DNA of 64,000 nt from Breoghania sp. (GCF_030066895.1 NZ_JASJAV010000001.1:310001-374000), one strand, 5' to 3'. Shown: positions 18,966 to 30,593, numbered from the stretch's first letter. Program-made: numbers and translations. Notes: a model not told the origin generated them from the letters alone.

Positions 18966-20874
18966 GTGTTTCTGCGGAAGCCTTTCGTTTTTGTCGCCGG
19001 TCTCCTTCTTACCCTTTCGGCATCCCATTTTCAGGCCACGAACGCCTTCGAGATCTTCGGCCACAAATTTTTCGAATCGGATAAGGCCGAAACCGTCTAG
19101 GTCATCGACCCGCTGCCCTATTCCGCGACCCTTGAGCTTTCCGGCGGCGGCGACGACCTGAAGGAAACTCTGGAGGCGCATTCGACCCTTCTTGCCAAGC
19201 AGGACACGCCGCCCTCCGGCGAGCCCGGGCTAATAGCGCGCGCCATGAGCGATCGCGAACAGCTTCTGGCCCGCCTTTACAGCGTGGCACGCTACGGCAG
19301 CACCGTGGAGATCACGGTCGCGAGCCGGCCTCTCTCTCAGGCGGTGGATTCAGGCATTCCGTCGACGTCCACGGGAAAGCCGGTTCCTGTCGTCATCAAG
19401 GTTTCGGCGGGCCCTCTCTTTTCCTTCGGCCACGTTGAAATCCAAACCAAGGGCGATTCAGGTCAGCCGCAGCTCGATCCCGTCACCTTCGGTCTCGTGA
19501 AAGGCGAACCGGCGGCCCGCTCCGGTACGGTCCTCGGTGCAGAAACCGCGATTGCGGTCGCCTTGAAACGAAAAGGACATCCGTTCGATCGCGACATCGT
19601 CGCCGACCACGCCACGAAGACCGTCGATTTCGTTCTCCATGCGGAGGCTGGTCCCACCACCGTTTTCGGAACAGCAACGGTTGAAAGGGCGAAGCGAACC
19701 GATCCCGCGTTCATCCTGCAGCAGGCGGACATCCCGGAAGGCGGCGCCCTACTCCCCGCACACCTTGCGCAAGGCGGAGAAGAACCTGCGCGACCTCGGC
19801 ATCTTCTCCAGCATACCGGTGGTGGAAGCGAAATCCCTGGACGACGACGGACACCTGCCGCTCACCATCTACGTGGCCGATCGCAAGCGCTCGGTGGTCG
19901 GTGGCGGCGCCACATGGTCCAGCGTCGAAGGCGTCGGGCTTGAGGCTTACTGGCGTCACCGCAATCTGTTCGGTCGGGCGGAACAACTGGCGATCGAAGG
20001 CTCGGTCGGACGCCTGACCAACGGCGGCGCGGACGATCTGGAATACGATGCCCACGTCATCTTCACCAAACCCGACTCCTTCGGACCCGCCACCAGCTTC
20101 AGTTCCACCATCGGCGCCAAGCAGGAACGGCCGGAAACCTACCAGTTCCGTTCCGTTTACGGCAAAGTCCGGTCCAGCAAGAACCTGAGCGAGACGCTGA
20201 CGGCGACACTTGGCTCGGAAGTGTCCTAAGCCCGAGAGGAAGATGCGCTGGGCACGAGGAATTACGCTCTGTTCGACGTCTTCGGTGAAGTCACCTGGGA
20301 TACGCGCGACAATATTCTCGACCCAACGACAGGCTTCCGCCTCTCTGGGACCCTGGAACCGGCCTACGACGTCGAAACAGGTGGACTGATGACCTTCGTC
20401 AAGGGAGAGGCCTCCGCCTACCGCGTACTGGATGACGCCAAACGCTTCGTTCTCGCAGGCCGCGTGGCGGCAGGCAGTGTCGTCGGAGCTTCGCTCACCG
20501 ACATTCAGCCGAGCCGACGCTACTATGTCGGCGTAGGCGGCTCGGTGCGCGGCTACGGATATCGCAATATCGGACCTTCGGTGAAGACCTCAGACGGGAC
20601 GGAAACCGTCGGCGGCCTCAGCTTCGTGGAAGGGTCCGTGGAAGCGCGCGTCAAGGTGACGGACACGATCGGCATCGTGCCCTTCGTCGATGCGGGCGCA
20701 GCCTATGAGGGGGAGATCCCCGACTTTTCCGAGCCCTTGAAGATCGGCACCGGTGTGGGCTTGCGCTACTACACTCCAATCAGGCCGTTGCGTTTCGATG
20801 TCGCCTTCCCACTCGATCCGGGCCCGAACGACCTCGACTTTGCGCTCTATCTCGGGCTTAGCCAGGCCTTCTGA
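18966..20874 (+). pseudogene. tamA: Autotransporter assembly factor TamA, two stops and a frameshift
   Basis: Outer-membrane BamA-like protein of the translocation and assembly module. Start GTG at 18966 (VFLRKPFVFVAGLLLTLSAS, a signal peptide). TAG at 19098-19100 breaks KAETV-stop-VIDPLPYSATLEL. POTRA-type domains follow (LLARLYSVARYGSTVEITV; VIKVSAGPLFSFGHVEI). A frame change in a GGCGGCG run near 19741 joins ADIPEGG to YSPHTLRKAEKNLRDLGIFS, the last POTRA. TAA at 20227-20229 breaks LGSEVS-stop-AREEDALGTRNYA. The C-terminal barrel is clean (YYVGVGGSVRGYGYRNIGP with the conserved RGY; ending DLDFALYLGLSQAF with a terminal Phe). About 636 codons. tamB follows 218 bases downstream. Confidence 0.85.
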
Positions 20875-21092
20875 CGACCGACCGGGCGCGCAAGCATCAT
20901 TGCGGAGCAGTGCCCGCCGCCGTTTTTCCTCCATCTTGTGACGTTATGTTAGGTTCTCGTTCCACGGGCAGCGCCGATCGTCCGCATCACGAGGCCGGAG
21001 CCCGATACGCGACGTAAAGGCAAGCGACAAAAGGACATGAGACGCAAAGCTCCTGCTAAAGTGAGTTTGCGGCTCATCGGCCGAAGAGAACT

Positions 21093-24000
21093 ATGCGCCG
21101 TATTCTAATCGTCATCGCCGCCCTGCTCTGTCTCATCGTGCTGGTGCCTTTCGCACTGCTGGCGTTGTTGCAGGCCGAAGCGGCGCGCCATTTTGCCCAG
21201 AGCAAGATCAGCAACACGCTGACCACGGACGAGCGCACGGTCGAATTCAGCGCCCTGCAGGTCAATTGGGACGGCACCCTCCACGCCGAATCCATCACCG
21301 TCGGCGACAAGCAAGGCACGTGGCTCAAGGCCGACGGGATTCGGGCCACCTGGACGCCGCTGGCGCTGTTGGAAGGACGGCTTTCGATCGGTGCGGTGGA
21401 GGTCAAGGACGTCGAAGTTTCGCGACGCCCGCAGGAAAGCGAGCAGACGGCCACCGAGACCGAGGACGACACCACAGCGTCCTCCACTTCGGCTTCCCTC
21501 CCCATCGACGTCGATATCCCGCAAATTTCAATCGACAATATCAACCTCGCAGCTCCGGTGGTCGGCACGCCGATCCGGCTGATGGCGCGCGCCAGCGTGC
21601 GTCTGCGTGCTGAGCCCGCCATCATCGAAGCCGCCGTTCACGTGGAACGCGACGACGACATTTCGGGACGCTTCGACGCCGCTCCTGCGTATCGACATGC
21701 GCGCAAGCGAACCCGCAGGCGGACTGATTGCGCGTCTTCTGCGTATCGAGGCCCTGCCCACTATCGACGCCACACTTTCTGGCGAGGGCCGGATGGATTC
21801 CTGGCACGGACATCTCGCCGTCGCGCTCAATCAGCATCAGACGGTAACCGGCAGGCTCGACCTAACACGCGACGACAAGAACCGCCACCTTGCCTTGGCG
21901 CTCGATGGCGTGCTCGCCGAAATTCTGCCGCCCGGCATGCGCGACGTCTTTGCCGGATCCCTGCACGTAAAGGGCACGGCGGCCCTTGCGGAGGATTTCA
22001 CCCCGCTCGGCGGACGGCTGGACATGACGTCCGATGCCGTCTCCTTCAATGCCAACGGAAACTTTGACCGCAGCAGCGGCAGGCTTTCGACCGATCTCGA
22101 AGCAACGCTCTTGCGTCCTGCACACTGGAGCGAAGGAAATGCGCGGATCTCCGCCAATGCCCTCGATCTCACAGCAACCGCGAGCGGCATCCTGAGCGAT
22201 GCCCAATGGAACACGTCACTGACCGCAGCGGGTGTGTCCACGGCGGACGGACGGCTCGACACCCTGTCTCTCAAGGCAGGTGGCGACAATGCGGATTTCG
22301 GGGCGGAGACGCTGAACGTTCCCGTCACCCTCGAAGCGACTGCGGATGTCGGCGCCCTTGCCGCCTCAAAGCGCTTGCCGCCTCAAAGTTGAAGCCCTTC
22401 GTCGGTCCGGTACGGCTTGCCGGCGCAGGCCGCCTCAAGGCAGGCAATGCCTTCGACCTGCAAAAGCTATCGGTTGAAACCGCCGCGACCAAGGCAACGC
22501 TGGCTGGAATCTACGCACCTCAGGAAGCGAAAATTGCCGGCGACGTTTCGTTGCCTGACCTGAGTACACTTTCAGACCTTGCCGGACGGCGCATCGGCGG
22601 GACGCTGGCGGCCCATATCACCTTTGATGGAGCACCCACCACCCAATCGGGAACCTTGACCTTCAACGCGAAGGCCCAAGGGCTCGACGCCGGCGAGGAT
22701 CCCGTGACCGCCCTTCTCGGCGGCGAGGCCACCCTTTCAGGCACGCTCTCGCGCACGGCAGACGGAGAAGTGGACATCTCTGAGACCGTTCTGGAGAGCC
22801 CCGGCATCAAGGCGCGGGTTTCTGGACACTCGGATCTGGAGACGGTATCGGCGCAGGCGACTGCGACGGTTTCCGATTTGAAGCCGCTCGACGATCGACT
22901 GGCCGGTGCGTTGACCTCAGTGCCGGTCTGACCGGCCCCCTCACCGCACCCGAGGTCGACGCCCGCCTTGAAAGCGAACAGCTGACCATGCAGGGCACGC
23001 CGTCGAGGGACTGGTGGCAACAGTGACTGGAAGTGCGCCGGAAGGACGCCCGCAGGCGCAGGCGAAACTCGATGCGACCTTCCGCGGACAACCTCTTTCC
23101 GCCACCGCGAAACTTGAGACGGCGGATGACGGCACACGCCGTCTCAACGACATTTCGGTTGTCGCGGCCAATACCCGGCTTCAGGGACATCTGACCCTCG
23201 GAGCAAACGGCAAGCCGAGCGGTGAAATCAATCTCTATGCCCCGATCTTGCGGAGATCGCGCCGCTTGTTCTGCAGGATATCGCCGGGGCTCTGACCGCC
23301 CACCTGCAAATCGCACAGGCAGGCGATGGCGACACGGCCCGGATCTCCGTGCAGGCAAGCAATCTCCGGCGTGCGGATCTGACGATCGCATCAACGGATC
23401 TCGACGCCACCATTACTGATCCCCTTGCAACCCCGCGCATCGAAGGCACGATTTCAGCCCGCGATATCCGGCAGGGCGGCATTACCGTGACAGATCTGTC
23501 CGGCAAGGCCAGCCATGACGGCGACGTGACGAACTTCTCTGCGACCGCAAACATGGATGACGGCAAGCTGTCGCTCGACGGCTCGATCAAGCCGGAAGGC
23601 GACGGGTTCGCCATCACGCTCTCCAAGGCCGGTGGTAGCTGGAAGGGCATCGAGACGAAATTGACGAAGGCGGCGCAGATCGTCGTCGAAAACGGACAGG
23701 CATCCATAAGCGACGAGGATCTGGCGCTGGGCGGCGGTTCGGCCTCGATTTCCGGAACGGCCGGTTCCAATCTCGACGTCTCCGTGAACCTCAATGCGGT
23801 ACCGATGAGCCTCGCCAATGCCGTTGCCCCCGGCTTCGGGATCGAAGGGACGTTCTCCGGGACAGCCCATGCCACGGGAGCCGACTCGAACCCGGAGGCG
23901 ACCTGAAAGCTCACATGGTCGGGAGCCAGCGCGACCCAGATCGCGACCTACGGCCTGCCCGCCATGACTGTGACGAGCGATGGACAGTTCCGGAACAAGC

Positions 24001-25368
24001 GGGTCACGCAGACCACCGCCGCCTCGCTTGGAGACGGCACGTTGACCGCCAAGGGCAGCGTAGATCTTGCAGCCCAACCGGCCGTATTGGATTTGCGGGT
24101 CAACGGAGCCTTGCCTCTGTCGCTCACCCAACGCCGCCTGCTTGATGCGGGACTGCGCCTCAAAGGAACCGCGGATCTCGACATGTCGATCGGCGGAACG
24201 GTCGCCAAGCCGGATTATGGCGGCACGATTTCAGGCTCGAACCTGACAGCGATAGGACTTCGATACGGGCGTAACCGTCAAATCCCTGAATGTCAGCGCA
24301 CGGTTCACCCCTGAGCAGTTGGAAGTCTCTTCCCTTTCAGGCGATCTCGGCGGAGGGAAACTGTCGGGCAAGGGCACCCTCGGGCTCGGACAGGGCATGC
24401 CCGCCGACTTCTCCCTGACGATCAAGGATGCGACCTATCAGGACGGCGCCATCGTCAAAGCCCGCTTCGATGCCGACATGAAGTTTGCCGGGCCGCTGGC
24501 AGGGTCCCCGCTCCTGTCCGGATCCGTGCTGCTGAAACGCACCGACATCACCATTCCCGAAACGGTCGCGGGCAAGATCTCTCCGCTTTCCGTCAAGCAC
24601 GTCAACGCACCGGCCGACATTCGCGAACAGACCCAGGATCTCGACAAGAAGGACGGCGACGGAAACAGTGGAGGCGGCGCGATAAGGTTCGACCTCACTG
24701 TCCGCGCGCCGGGACAGATGTTCGTGCGCGGTCGCGGCCTTCAGGCGGAACTTGCGGGCAGTGTCCGTATTCGCGGCACAACCGCCTCCCCCGTCACGAG
24801 CGGCGGCTTTACCCTGCGCAGGGGCACACTCGACGTGCTCAGCCGACAACTTACCTTCACCAAGGGCGAGATCGCCTTCCTCGGCAGTTTCGATCCCCGC
24901 CTCGATTTCACGGCGACGACCTCGACTTCGGATGCACAGGTCGTGATCTCCGTCACCGGCAATGCCTCGGACCCGACGATTTCCTTCTCTTCGGTTCCCG
25001 AGATGCCGCAGGACGAGATCCTCGCGCAGCTTCTGTTCGGGCAGAGCTTGTCCAACCTGTCTCCGGCACAGATCGCACAACTGGCAAGCGCGCTGGCAAC
25101 GCTCGGCTGCAAGGACCCGCTGGATCGCCTGCGCCAGAGCCTCGGCGTCGACAGAATCAACCTGACGACGGATGAGGACAACAACACCGCCGTCAATCTC
25201 GGCAAGAATATCGGCGACAAGCTGCGGCTCGGCGTGCAACAGGGCACCGTCTCCTCCTCCAGCCGCGTGACGATCGATCTCGATATCAACAAGGCGCTGC
25301 GCGCACGCGGCGAGGTCGGCGAAGACGGCAATTCCAAAGCCGGAATCTATTTCGAGAAAGAATACTGA
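21093..25368 (+). pseudogene. tamB: Translocation and assembly module protein TamB, about seven frameshifts and one stop
   Basis: AsmA-like bridge protein anchored in the inner membrane by an N-terminal helix (ILIVIAALLCLIVLVPFALL) and spanning the periplasm with beta repeats to TamA. The gene should encode about 1,425 residues. Frame changes are near 21680, 22375 (caused by a 17-bp tandem duplication), 22920, 23008, 23250 and 24268, and TGA at 23904-23906 breaks SNPEAT-stop-KLTWSGASATQ, where Trp (TGG) fits the repeat pattern. The C-terminal DUF490/TamB domain from 24319 is uninterrupted (DEILAQLLFGQSLSNLSPAQ; LGKNIGDKLRLGVQQG; ending KAGIYFEKEY). Loss of both tamA and tamB suggests the pair decayed together. 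Confidence 0.85.
22357..22388. repeat. 17-bp tandem duplication inside tamB
   Basis: cttgccgcctcaaag appears at 22357-22371 and again at 22374-22388 with cg between, a 17-base unit. Taking one unit out joins GALAASK to LKPFVGPVRLAGAG in a single frame. It is the cause of one tamB frameshift. Confidence 0.85.
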
Positions 25369-25693
25369 TCTTCCGCAGGGAAGGTTTCTAAAGAACCGGG
25401 ACAGGATCCGTCAGTATAGACATTGATAATTTAAACATGACGCTTGCGAATCTCTCCCGTTTTTCGGCGTTAGCCTGACCTGAAAAAATCAGGATTCCCA
25501 ACATTTTCACACACACGCCGACCGGCGACGAGAGGTCTTTCCTCTAAGGGCGTTCTGTCGTATGTGCTTGGAACACATTGAATCTACGAATCTTTATCCG
25601 TCTAGACGCAGAGTCAAATGTGCCAATAACGCAACACCTTTACTAATTTAGAGAAATCTTATTCCTTATTCCTACCTAGTGGTGCATACGTAA
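25369..25693. other. Intergenic region upstream of the TolC-family gene
   Basis: 325 bases, clearly richer in A+T than the flanking genes. It has two small hairpins (cctgaaaaaatcagg near 25480 and gaggtctttcctc near 25534). They could end tamB transcription or shape the 5' leader of the next gene; neither has a convincing T-tract. No coding frame was recognised. Confidence 0.4.
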
Positions 25694-27148
25694 GTGCGCA
25701 AGAAAACGTACGTTAACGAACTACTCACACACGTGTGGGCGCGCGCCGTGAAATTTCGTTTAGTTACGTCGGCTTTCTCCGTCGTTCTCGCCACGACGTC
25801 GGCAATGTCGATGGATCTCAGGCAGGCTGTTCAGACGGCCGTGGCCACCAATCCGAGCGTTCTGGAGTCGTCGGCAAACCATCGGGCAAGAGGGCACGAA
25901 CTGACTCGTGCCCAGGGCGCCTTCCTGCCCTCTCTCAGCCTCTCCGGGGACATTGGCGGACAACGCCTTGACCGTCCCAACTCCTTCACTCGCAACAACA
26001 ACGACCAATGGCGCACGCGCAAGCAGTTGAGCGTTACGGTCGAACAACTCCTTTTTGACGACTTCGGATCGGTCAACGAGATCTATCGGCAGGCGGCCCG
26101 TGTCGACGGAGCGGCCTTGCGGGCTCTCGAGCGTTCCGAGGCGATCGCACTGGATGCGACGGAAACCTATATCGACGTGATCCGCCATGCCGCCATCCTG
26201 GCGCAGACCCGGCGCAACGTGAGCAAGCACCGCAGCATTCTCGGCGACATGCGCCAGCGCTATGAGGGCGGAGAGACCGGAGCAGCCGACCTGAGCCAGG
26301 CTCAGGAGCGCGTCGCCGCAACCGAGCTCGTCGCCGCCGATGTTCGCAAATCGCTTCTGGACACGCTTGCCAAGTTCGAGCGCGTGGTCGGCGAAAAGCC
26401 CGGCAAGCTCACTCCGGCCAACTCGGCGAACGTGCCGGCAGGCCCGGTCGATCGACGGGTCGATATCGCAGCCGTCCAGAACCCGCAGATCCAGGCAGCC
26501 ATCGCAGATGCGGATGCGGTGCGCCAGGAATACGAGACCACCAAGAGCCCCTTCATGCCGCGCGTCAGCCTGCAGGGCGTGGCCAGCGTGGGCGACGATC
26601 TGGACGGCGTCGAAGGCCGCAACAACGAGTACACGGGAAAGCTCGTCTTTTCGTGGAACCTCTTCAACGGCGGCAAGGACCGGACCCGGCGGATGGAATA
26701 TGCCGAGCGCCTGACCGAAAGCCAGGTGCGTGTCGACAAGATCCGCCGCGAGATCAAGGAAACCATCGAGCGTTCCTGGGCCGCAGTGGAGACCGGCAAC
26801 GACAAGATCCGCGCAATCTCCAGGCAGGTCGCAGCCAACCGGAAGGTCGTCGACGGCTACCGTCAGGAATACGACATCGGTCAGCGCACGCTGCTCGACG
26901 TGTTGAACACCGAGAACGCGCTCTTCAACAGCAAGATCGACCTAATTTCAGCGCGCATGATCTACGCCTTCACAACGTATCAGTTGCGCGGAACGACGAG
27001 CGAACTGCTCGCCTATTTGAACGTGGAAGTGCCTGAGGAAGCCGTTGACGGCCAACGCGGCAACGTCTCGATCTTCCCGACGAATGCCAGCTTCCACATC
27101 GAGCCGCTGCGCAAACTGATTTCGTCTGCATGTGCCGGGAGCGGTTGA
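25694..27148 (+). CDS. TolC-family outer-membrane channel protein (LapE/AggA role)
   Basis: Outer-membrane component of a type I secretion system. Start GTG at 25694 (VRKKTYVNELLTHVWARAV), then a hydrophobic signal segment ending in the SAMS region before MDLRQAVQTAVATNPSVL, the usual opening of TolC homologues. Two outer-membrane-efflux repeats follow: TRAQGAFLPSLSLSGDIGGQ and AETYIDVIRHAAILAQTRRN in the first, SPFMPRVSLQGVAS and TLLDVLNTENALFNSKIDLI in the second. 484 residues, normal length. Intact, unlike the ABC and adaptor genes downstream. It may also serve other exporters, which would explain retention. A terminator overlaps its stop, so it is transcribed apart from the lap genes. Confidence 0.85.
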   Translation: MRKKTYVNELLTHVWARAVKFRLVTSAFSVVLATTSAMSMDLRQAVQTAVATNPSVLESSANHRARGHELTRAQGAFLPSLSLSGDIGGQRLDRPNSFTRNNNDQWRTRKQLSVTVEQLLFDDFGSVNEIYRQAARVDGAALRALERSEAIALDATETYIDVIRHAAILAQTRRNVSKHRSILGDMRQRYEGGETGAADLSQAQERVAATELVAADVRKSLLDTLAKFERVVGEKPGKLTPANSANVPAGPVDRRVDIAAVQNPQIQAAIADADAVRQEYETTKSPFMPRVSLQGVASVGDDLDGVEGRNNEYTGKLVFSWNLFNGGKDRTRRMEYAERLTESQVRVDKIRREIKETIERSWAAVETGNDKIRAISRQVAANRKVVDGYRQEYDIGQRTLLDVLNTENALFNSKIDLISARMIYAFTTYQLRGTTSELLAYLNVEVPEEAVDGQRGNVSIFPTNASFHIEPLRKLISSACAGSG

Positions 27149-27168
27149 AAACCGCTTCCGGCATTTTT
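27133..27168 (+). terminator. Rho-independent terminator overlapping the TolC-family stop codon
   Basis: TGCCGGgAGCGGTT pairs with AACCGCTtCCGGCA around a GAA loop, followed by five T (27164-27168). The stop codon at 27146-27148 is inside the loop region. Confidence 0.9.
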
Positions 27169-27473
27169 CGTTGCGTCCTTGCCACAACCGCCGGTTGACC
27201 GGATAATGCGGCGACAGGTCACGCGCTCGCGCGTCGCCATTTGCGCGTGGAATCCCGGCGATTTCGGCCGTTCATTTCCGAACTTTTCTATTATTTTCAT
27301 ATGTTTCCAAGATTTTTCTCAATCTTCAAATAAAGAGTACCTTGGACGCTAACCAATTTTGACGATATTTAATGAAAATTCTAATAAAATATGTTTCCTT
27401 CCATGGAGCTCAACGAACGGAATACGCCTTAGAGGAATTAACCCTGTTTTATCGAAGGCCGAAAGCCTGAACC
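27169..27473. other. AT-rich intergenic region upstream of the lapB remnant
   Basis: About 300 bases, strongly AT-rich from 27280 to 27440 (for example tttctattattttcatatg and aaattctaataaaatatg). It probably contained the promoter of the lap operon. No gene or repeat was recognised. Confidence 0.4.
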
Positions 27474-28172
27474 GTGATAGGAACGAGCAACGTGCACTCT
27501 GCGAGCACCCAAGACAGTGGATCGCGCTCAATTGAGAAAGATCCGCTCATTGAAGCCATAAAGTGTATCGCCCGCTCGTTCGGATATCACGTAACGGATT
27601 CCGTATTGTTGTATCGACGGAACCGACACGCGCCAGTTCGATCCGAGCGACCTGAGAACCGGGGTCGGCTATGTCTCGCAGGACAACGACCTCTTCAACA
27701 GCACCGTTCGCGAAAACATCAGCGCCGGCGATCCTTACGCCGAAGATGAAGATGTCCTCGAGGCGGCCCGCATCGCCGGGGTCGACGATTTCATCGCGCA
27801 ACACCCGCAAGGCTACGACCTGCCGGTCGGCAAAGGCGGCCGCATGTTCTCGGGCGGACAACGCCAGTCCGTCGCGTTTGCCCGCATGCTCCTTGCAAGC
27901 CCCGGATCCTCTTTCTCGATGAGCCGTCCAGCAATCTCGATCTGACGTCTGAAAAGCGGCTGATCGAGCGGCTGAAAGCGTTCAGTCGTCCGAGAACCAC
28001 CGTCATCATCAGCACCCACCGCATGAGCCTTATCCAACTGACTAACCGTCTGTTAACGCTGGATAATGGCAGGCTCGCGCTGGATGGGCCGCACGATGCC
28101 GTTCTGCGCCAGTTGAAGGAGCTTGGGGCTGCGAAGCTGGCGACCACGGCGGAGGCCCGTGCAGCGCGATGA
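27474..28172 (+). pseudogene. Type I secretion ABC transporter, LapB/HlyB type, with its middle deleted
   Basis: Inner-membrane exporter ATPase for large RTX adhesins. From GTG 27474 about 45 codons match the start of the C39-like N-terminal domain (DPLIEAIKCIARSFGYHVTD, SVLL). At about 27605 the sequence jumps straight into the nucleotide-binding domain just after Walker A: IDGTDTRQFDPSDLRTGVGY, the Q-loop SQDNDLFNSTV, signature FSGGQRQSVAFARMLL, Walker B LFLDEPSSNLD and H-loop STHRM. The rest of the C39-like domain, the whole membrane domain and Walker A are gone, around 1.4 to 1.6 kb compared with the family. A C missing from a C-run near 27901-27904 also shifts the frame before Walker B. 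The stop overlaps the adaptor start (ATGA). Confidence 0.85.
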
Positions 28173-29480
28173 AGCCGGGGGACTGAAACTACGCCAACGA
28201 TATCCGCGACATTCTTCAGACGCGGCCGCCCCGCTATACGACCAATATCGTGCGGATCGGGCTGGCCTTGATCATTATCGGCCTCATCTGAGCCAATTTC
28301 GCGGAGCTTAAAGAAGTCACGCGCGGCGACGGACGGGTGGTCCCCTCCCGCCAGATCCAGGCCGTTCAGGCCCCCGACAAGGGGATCGTAAAAGAGCTTC
28401 TGGCCGAAGAAGGCGATATCGTCGCCAAGGATCAGGTTCTGGTTCGTATCGACGATACCGACTTCACCTCAAGGCTCGGCGAGATCAGACAAAAGCGCTG
28501 GGCCCTGCTGACCCGCATTGCCCGCCTCCAGGCCGAGACGGAAGGCAAGGCGCCCACTTTCCCCGGAGACCTCAAGGAAGCCGTTCCCGTGCTCGTTGCC
28601 GGGGAGATGAAGGTCTTCCAGACCAAGAAAACCCGGCTCAACGACGAATTGTCGGTTCTGCGCAGTCAGGCTGAACAGCGCGAACAGGAATACGAAGAAC
28701 TGTTGGCCAAAGAGCGCAAGCTCGCCTCCACACTGGAAATCATGGAGCGTGAGCTGGAGATCAACGAGAAGCTCTACAAGAGGCGCGATCTTCCCGAAAT
28801 CGAGTTTCTGAGGCTGCAGCGACAACTGGTGGAGACACAAGGTGAGCTTGAAATCACCAAGGCATCGCTGGAAAAGACCGCAGCCACGCGCCGCGAAGCA
28901 GCCGAGCGAATTCGCAACGCGGAGACGACCTTTATCGCGGAGGCCCAGCAGGAGCTTGCGACCGCACGCGCAGAACTCGCCGTCATCGATGAAACGACCC
29001 GTGGGGCTTTCGACCGCGTGCGGAGGACAGATCTCACTTCCCCGGTCAAGGGCGTGATCAACCGCCTCAACGTGACGACGATTGGCGCTGTGGTTCAACC
29101 CGGCTCGGATATCGTCGAAATCGTCCCCTTGGAGGATACCCTTCTCATCGAAACCCGTATCCGACCTCAGGACGTTGCCTTCCTGCGGCCGGGACAGAAG
29201 GCACGGGTCAAGATTACGGCTTATGCTTTCTCTATTTACGGCGGGCTGGACGATCATCTGGAGCGTATCAGCGCCGATACGACGGAAGATGAAAAAGAAA
29301 TCGCTTCTTCTGTGTGATGATAAGAAAAAATAAAAATTACCTTGGATCAGATAACAATACTTTACCAATAATTCCAAGAATGGTTACTTCGGTCGACATA
29401 TTAATCGGAGAGAAAAGCGTCCTCGATTATCTCTTGAAGCCGATAAAAAGGTACGGGACGAGGCGCTCAGGGAGCGCTGA
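28169..29480 (+). pseudogene. Type I secretion membrane-fusion protein, HlyD/LapC type, two opal codons and two A-run slips
   Basis: Periplasmic adaptor between the ABC exporter and the TolC-type pore. ATG at 28169 overlaps the lapB stop. TGA at 28184-28186 (MKPGD-stop-NYANDI) and TGA at 28289-28291 (IIIGLI-stop-ANFAELKEVTRG) interrupt the cytoplasmic tail and the single transmembrane helix; the second is clearly Trp in the family (WAxxAxLDEVTRG), so TGG became TGA. The lipoyl/barrel-sandwich (GIVKELLAEEGDIVAKDQVL), long coiled coil (28550-28980) and beta-barrel (TSPVKGVINRLNVTTIGAVV) are intact. At 29290 and 29452, A-runs are each one base short; restored, the end reads YLGSDNNTLPIIPRM, EKSVLDYLLKPIKKVRDEAL and stops at 29478-29480. 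About 437 codons. Confidence 0.85.
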
Positions 29481-29510
29481 AAGCCCGACGAATAATGGGG
29501 CGATCGGCAG

Positions 29511-30485
29511 ATGGAACGGATTTCACGCGCGCCCTCGCGGGCGGCAAACAGGATAGGTGCGCGCGCTCTTGCGCTGGCCGGTGCGACTTGCATCGTTCTC
29601 GGCCTTGCAGCTCCTCTCGCAACGGCCGGACAGTTCACTCCGCTCACAGGTGCCGAGCGCGATATCGCGACGTCGGCAGCACAATCCGCGCATGACCTGC
29701 TCCTTCAGACATCGAACATGCGGACAGTGGAATTCGATTTCGCTCGCCCTTACGCGATGTGGAACGACCTTCTGCCCTCCCCTGAGCAGATGACTGTCCG
29801 CCCGACCGCCAAACCCGAGATAACGGTCGAGACGCAAGCTTCCGCCGAACCGCATTCGAAACGCCTTTTGCTGGGTAGCCTCGGCAAGGCCACCTCGTTC
29901 ACCCCGGTGAGCACGCGCTGGAACCGCATCCAGAACGATACGGCCCCTGTCGCGGGCCGCTTCGCCACGTGCGATGGCATCTCCGGGGTCTGCTCCGAGC
30001 TTGCGATGCGCGGATGGGATTACATCGTCTCCAAGGCCCGGACGATGCGCAAAGGCTACCAGCTCAGCTATATCAATCGCACGATCAACCGCCTAATCAC
30101 CTATCGCGACGATCGCTATGTCTGGAAGACAGCCGAGTACTGGGCCTCGCCGCAAGAAACGTTGGCGAAGAAGGCCGGGGACTGCGAGGATTTCGCAATC
30201 CTGAAATACTGCAGCCTGCGTGAAGTCGGCTTCAAGGACGCGAACATGCGCATCGTCGTACTCAAGGATCGCGCGGCAAGCCGTTACCATGCCGTGCTTG
30301 CGGCCTACTACAACGACGACTGGCTCATTCTCGACAACCGCTTTTCCCGCGTCCGGCTGCAGCGGGATCTGCTGCAATATCAGCAGCTCTATTCCCTCAA
30401 CGACCAGGCACAGTGGTCCCATGCGACCAAGCCTGCGCAACCTGTCCGGCTGGCTGCCAGGCTGAAGGAACGGTTCGCCGAGTAG
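29511..30485 (+). CDS. lapG: LapG-type periplasmic cysteine protease (bacterial transglutaminase-like)
   Basis: In the Lap system this protease cuts the N-terminal retention module of a giant adhesin and so releases it from the surface. 324 residues with a signal peptide (LALAGATCIVLGLAAPLATA). The catalytic triad is complete: Cys225 in KKAGDCEDFAILKY, His260 in SRYHAVLAAYY, Asp275 in WLILDNR; the spacing fits LapG. The conserved DDRYVWKTAEYWASPQETLA segment precedes the Cys. The start ATG at 29511 lies 31 bases after the adaptor gene. The frame is intact although exporter, adaptor and adhesin are broken, so a second target, weak selection or chance could explain its survival. The symbol follows the family and the neighbourhood. 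Confidence 0.8.
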   Translation: MERISRAPSRAANRIGARALALAGATCIVLGLAAPLATAGQFTPLTGAERDIATSAAQSAHDLLLQTSNMRTVEFDFARPYAMWNDLLPSPEQMTVRPTAKPEITVETQASAEPHSKRLLLGSLGKATSFTPVSTRWNRIQNDTAPVAGRFATCDGISGVCSELAMRGWDYIVSKARTMRKGYQLSYINRTINRLITYRDDRYVWKTAEYWASPQETLAKKAGDCEDFAILKYCSLREVGFKDANMRIVVLKDRAASRYHAVLAAYYNDDWLILDNRFSRVRLQRDLLQYQQLYSLNDQAQWSHATKPAQPVRLAARLKERFAE

Positions 30486-30593
30486 AGCGCGGGCTGTCTG
30501 CGCTCATCTGCCCATCTCCTCGCGTAAAGTATTGTGGCAGATCAAGCCCGTGTGGTGTATGTGTCTAACCGACACGACGGCGGCCCGGGCTGA

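Noticed and set aside
27169..27473. Insertion sequence or prophage fragment in the AT-rich gap before lapB
   Set aside because: No terminal inverted repeats, target duplication or transposase-like frame was found.
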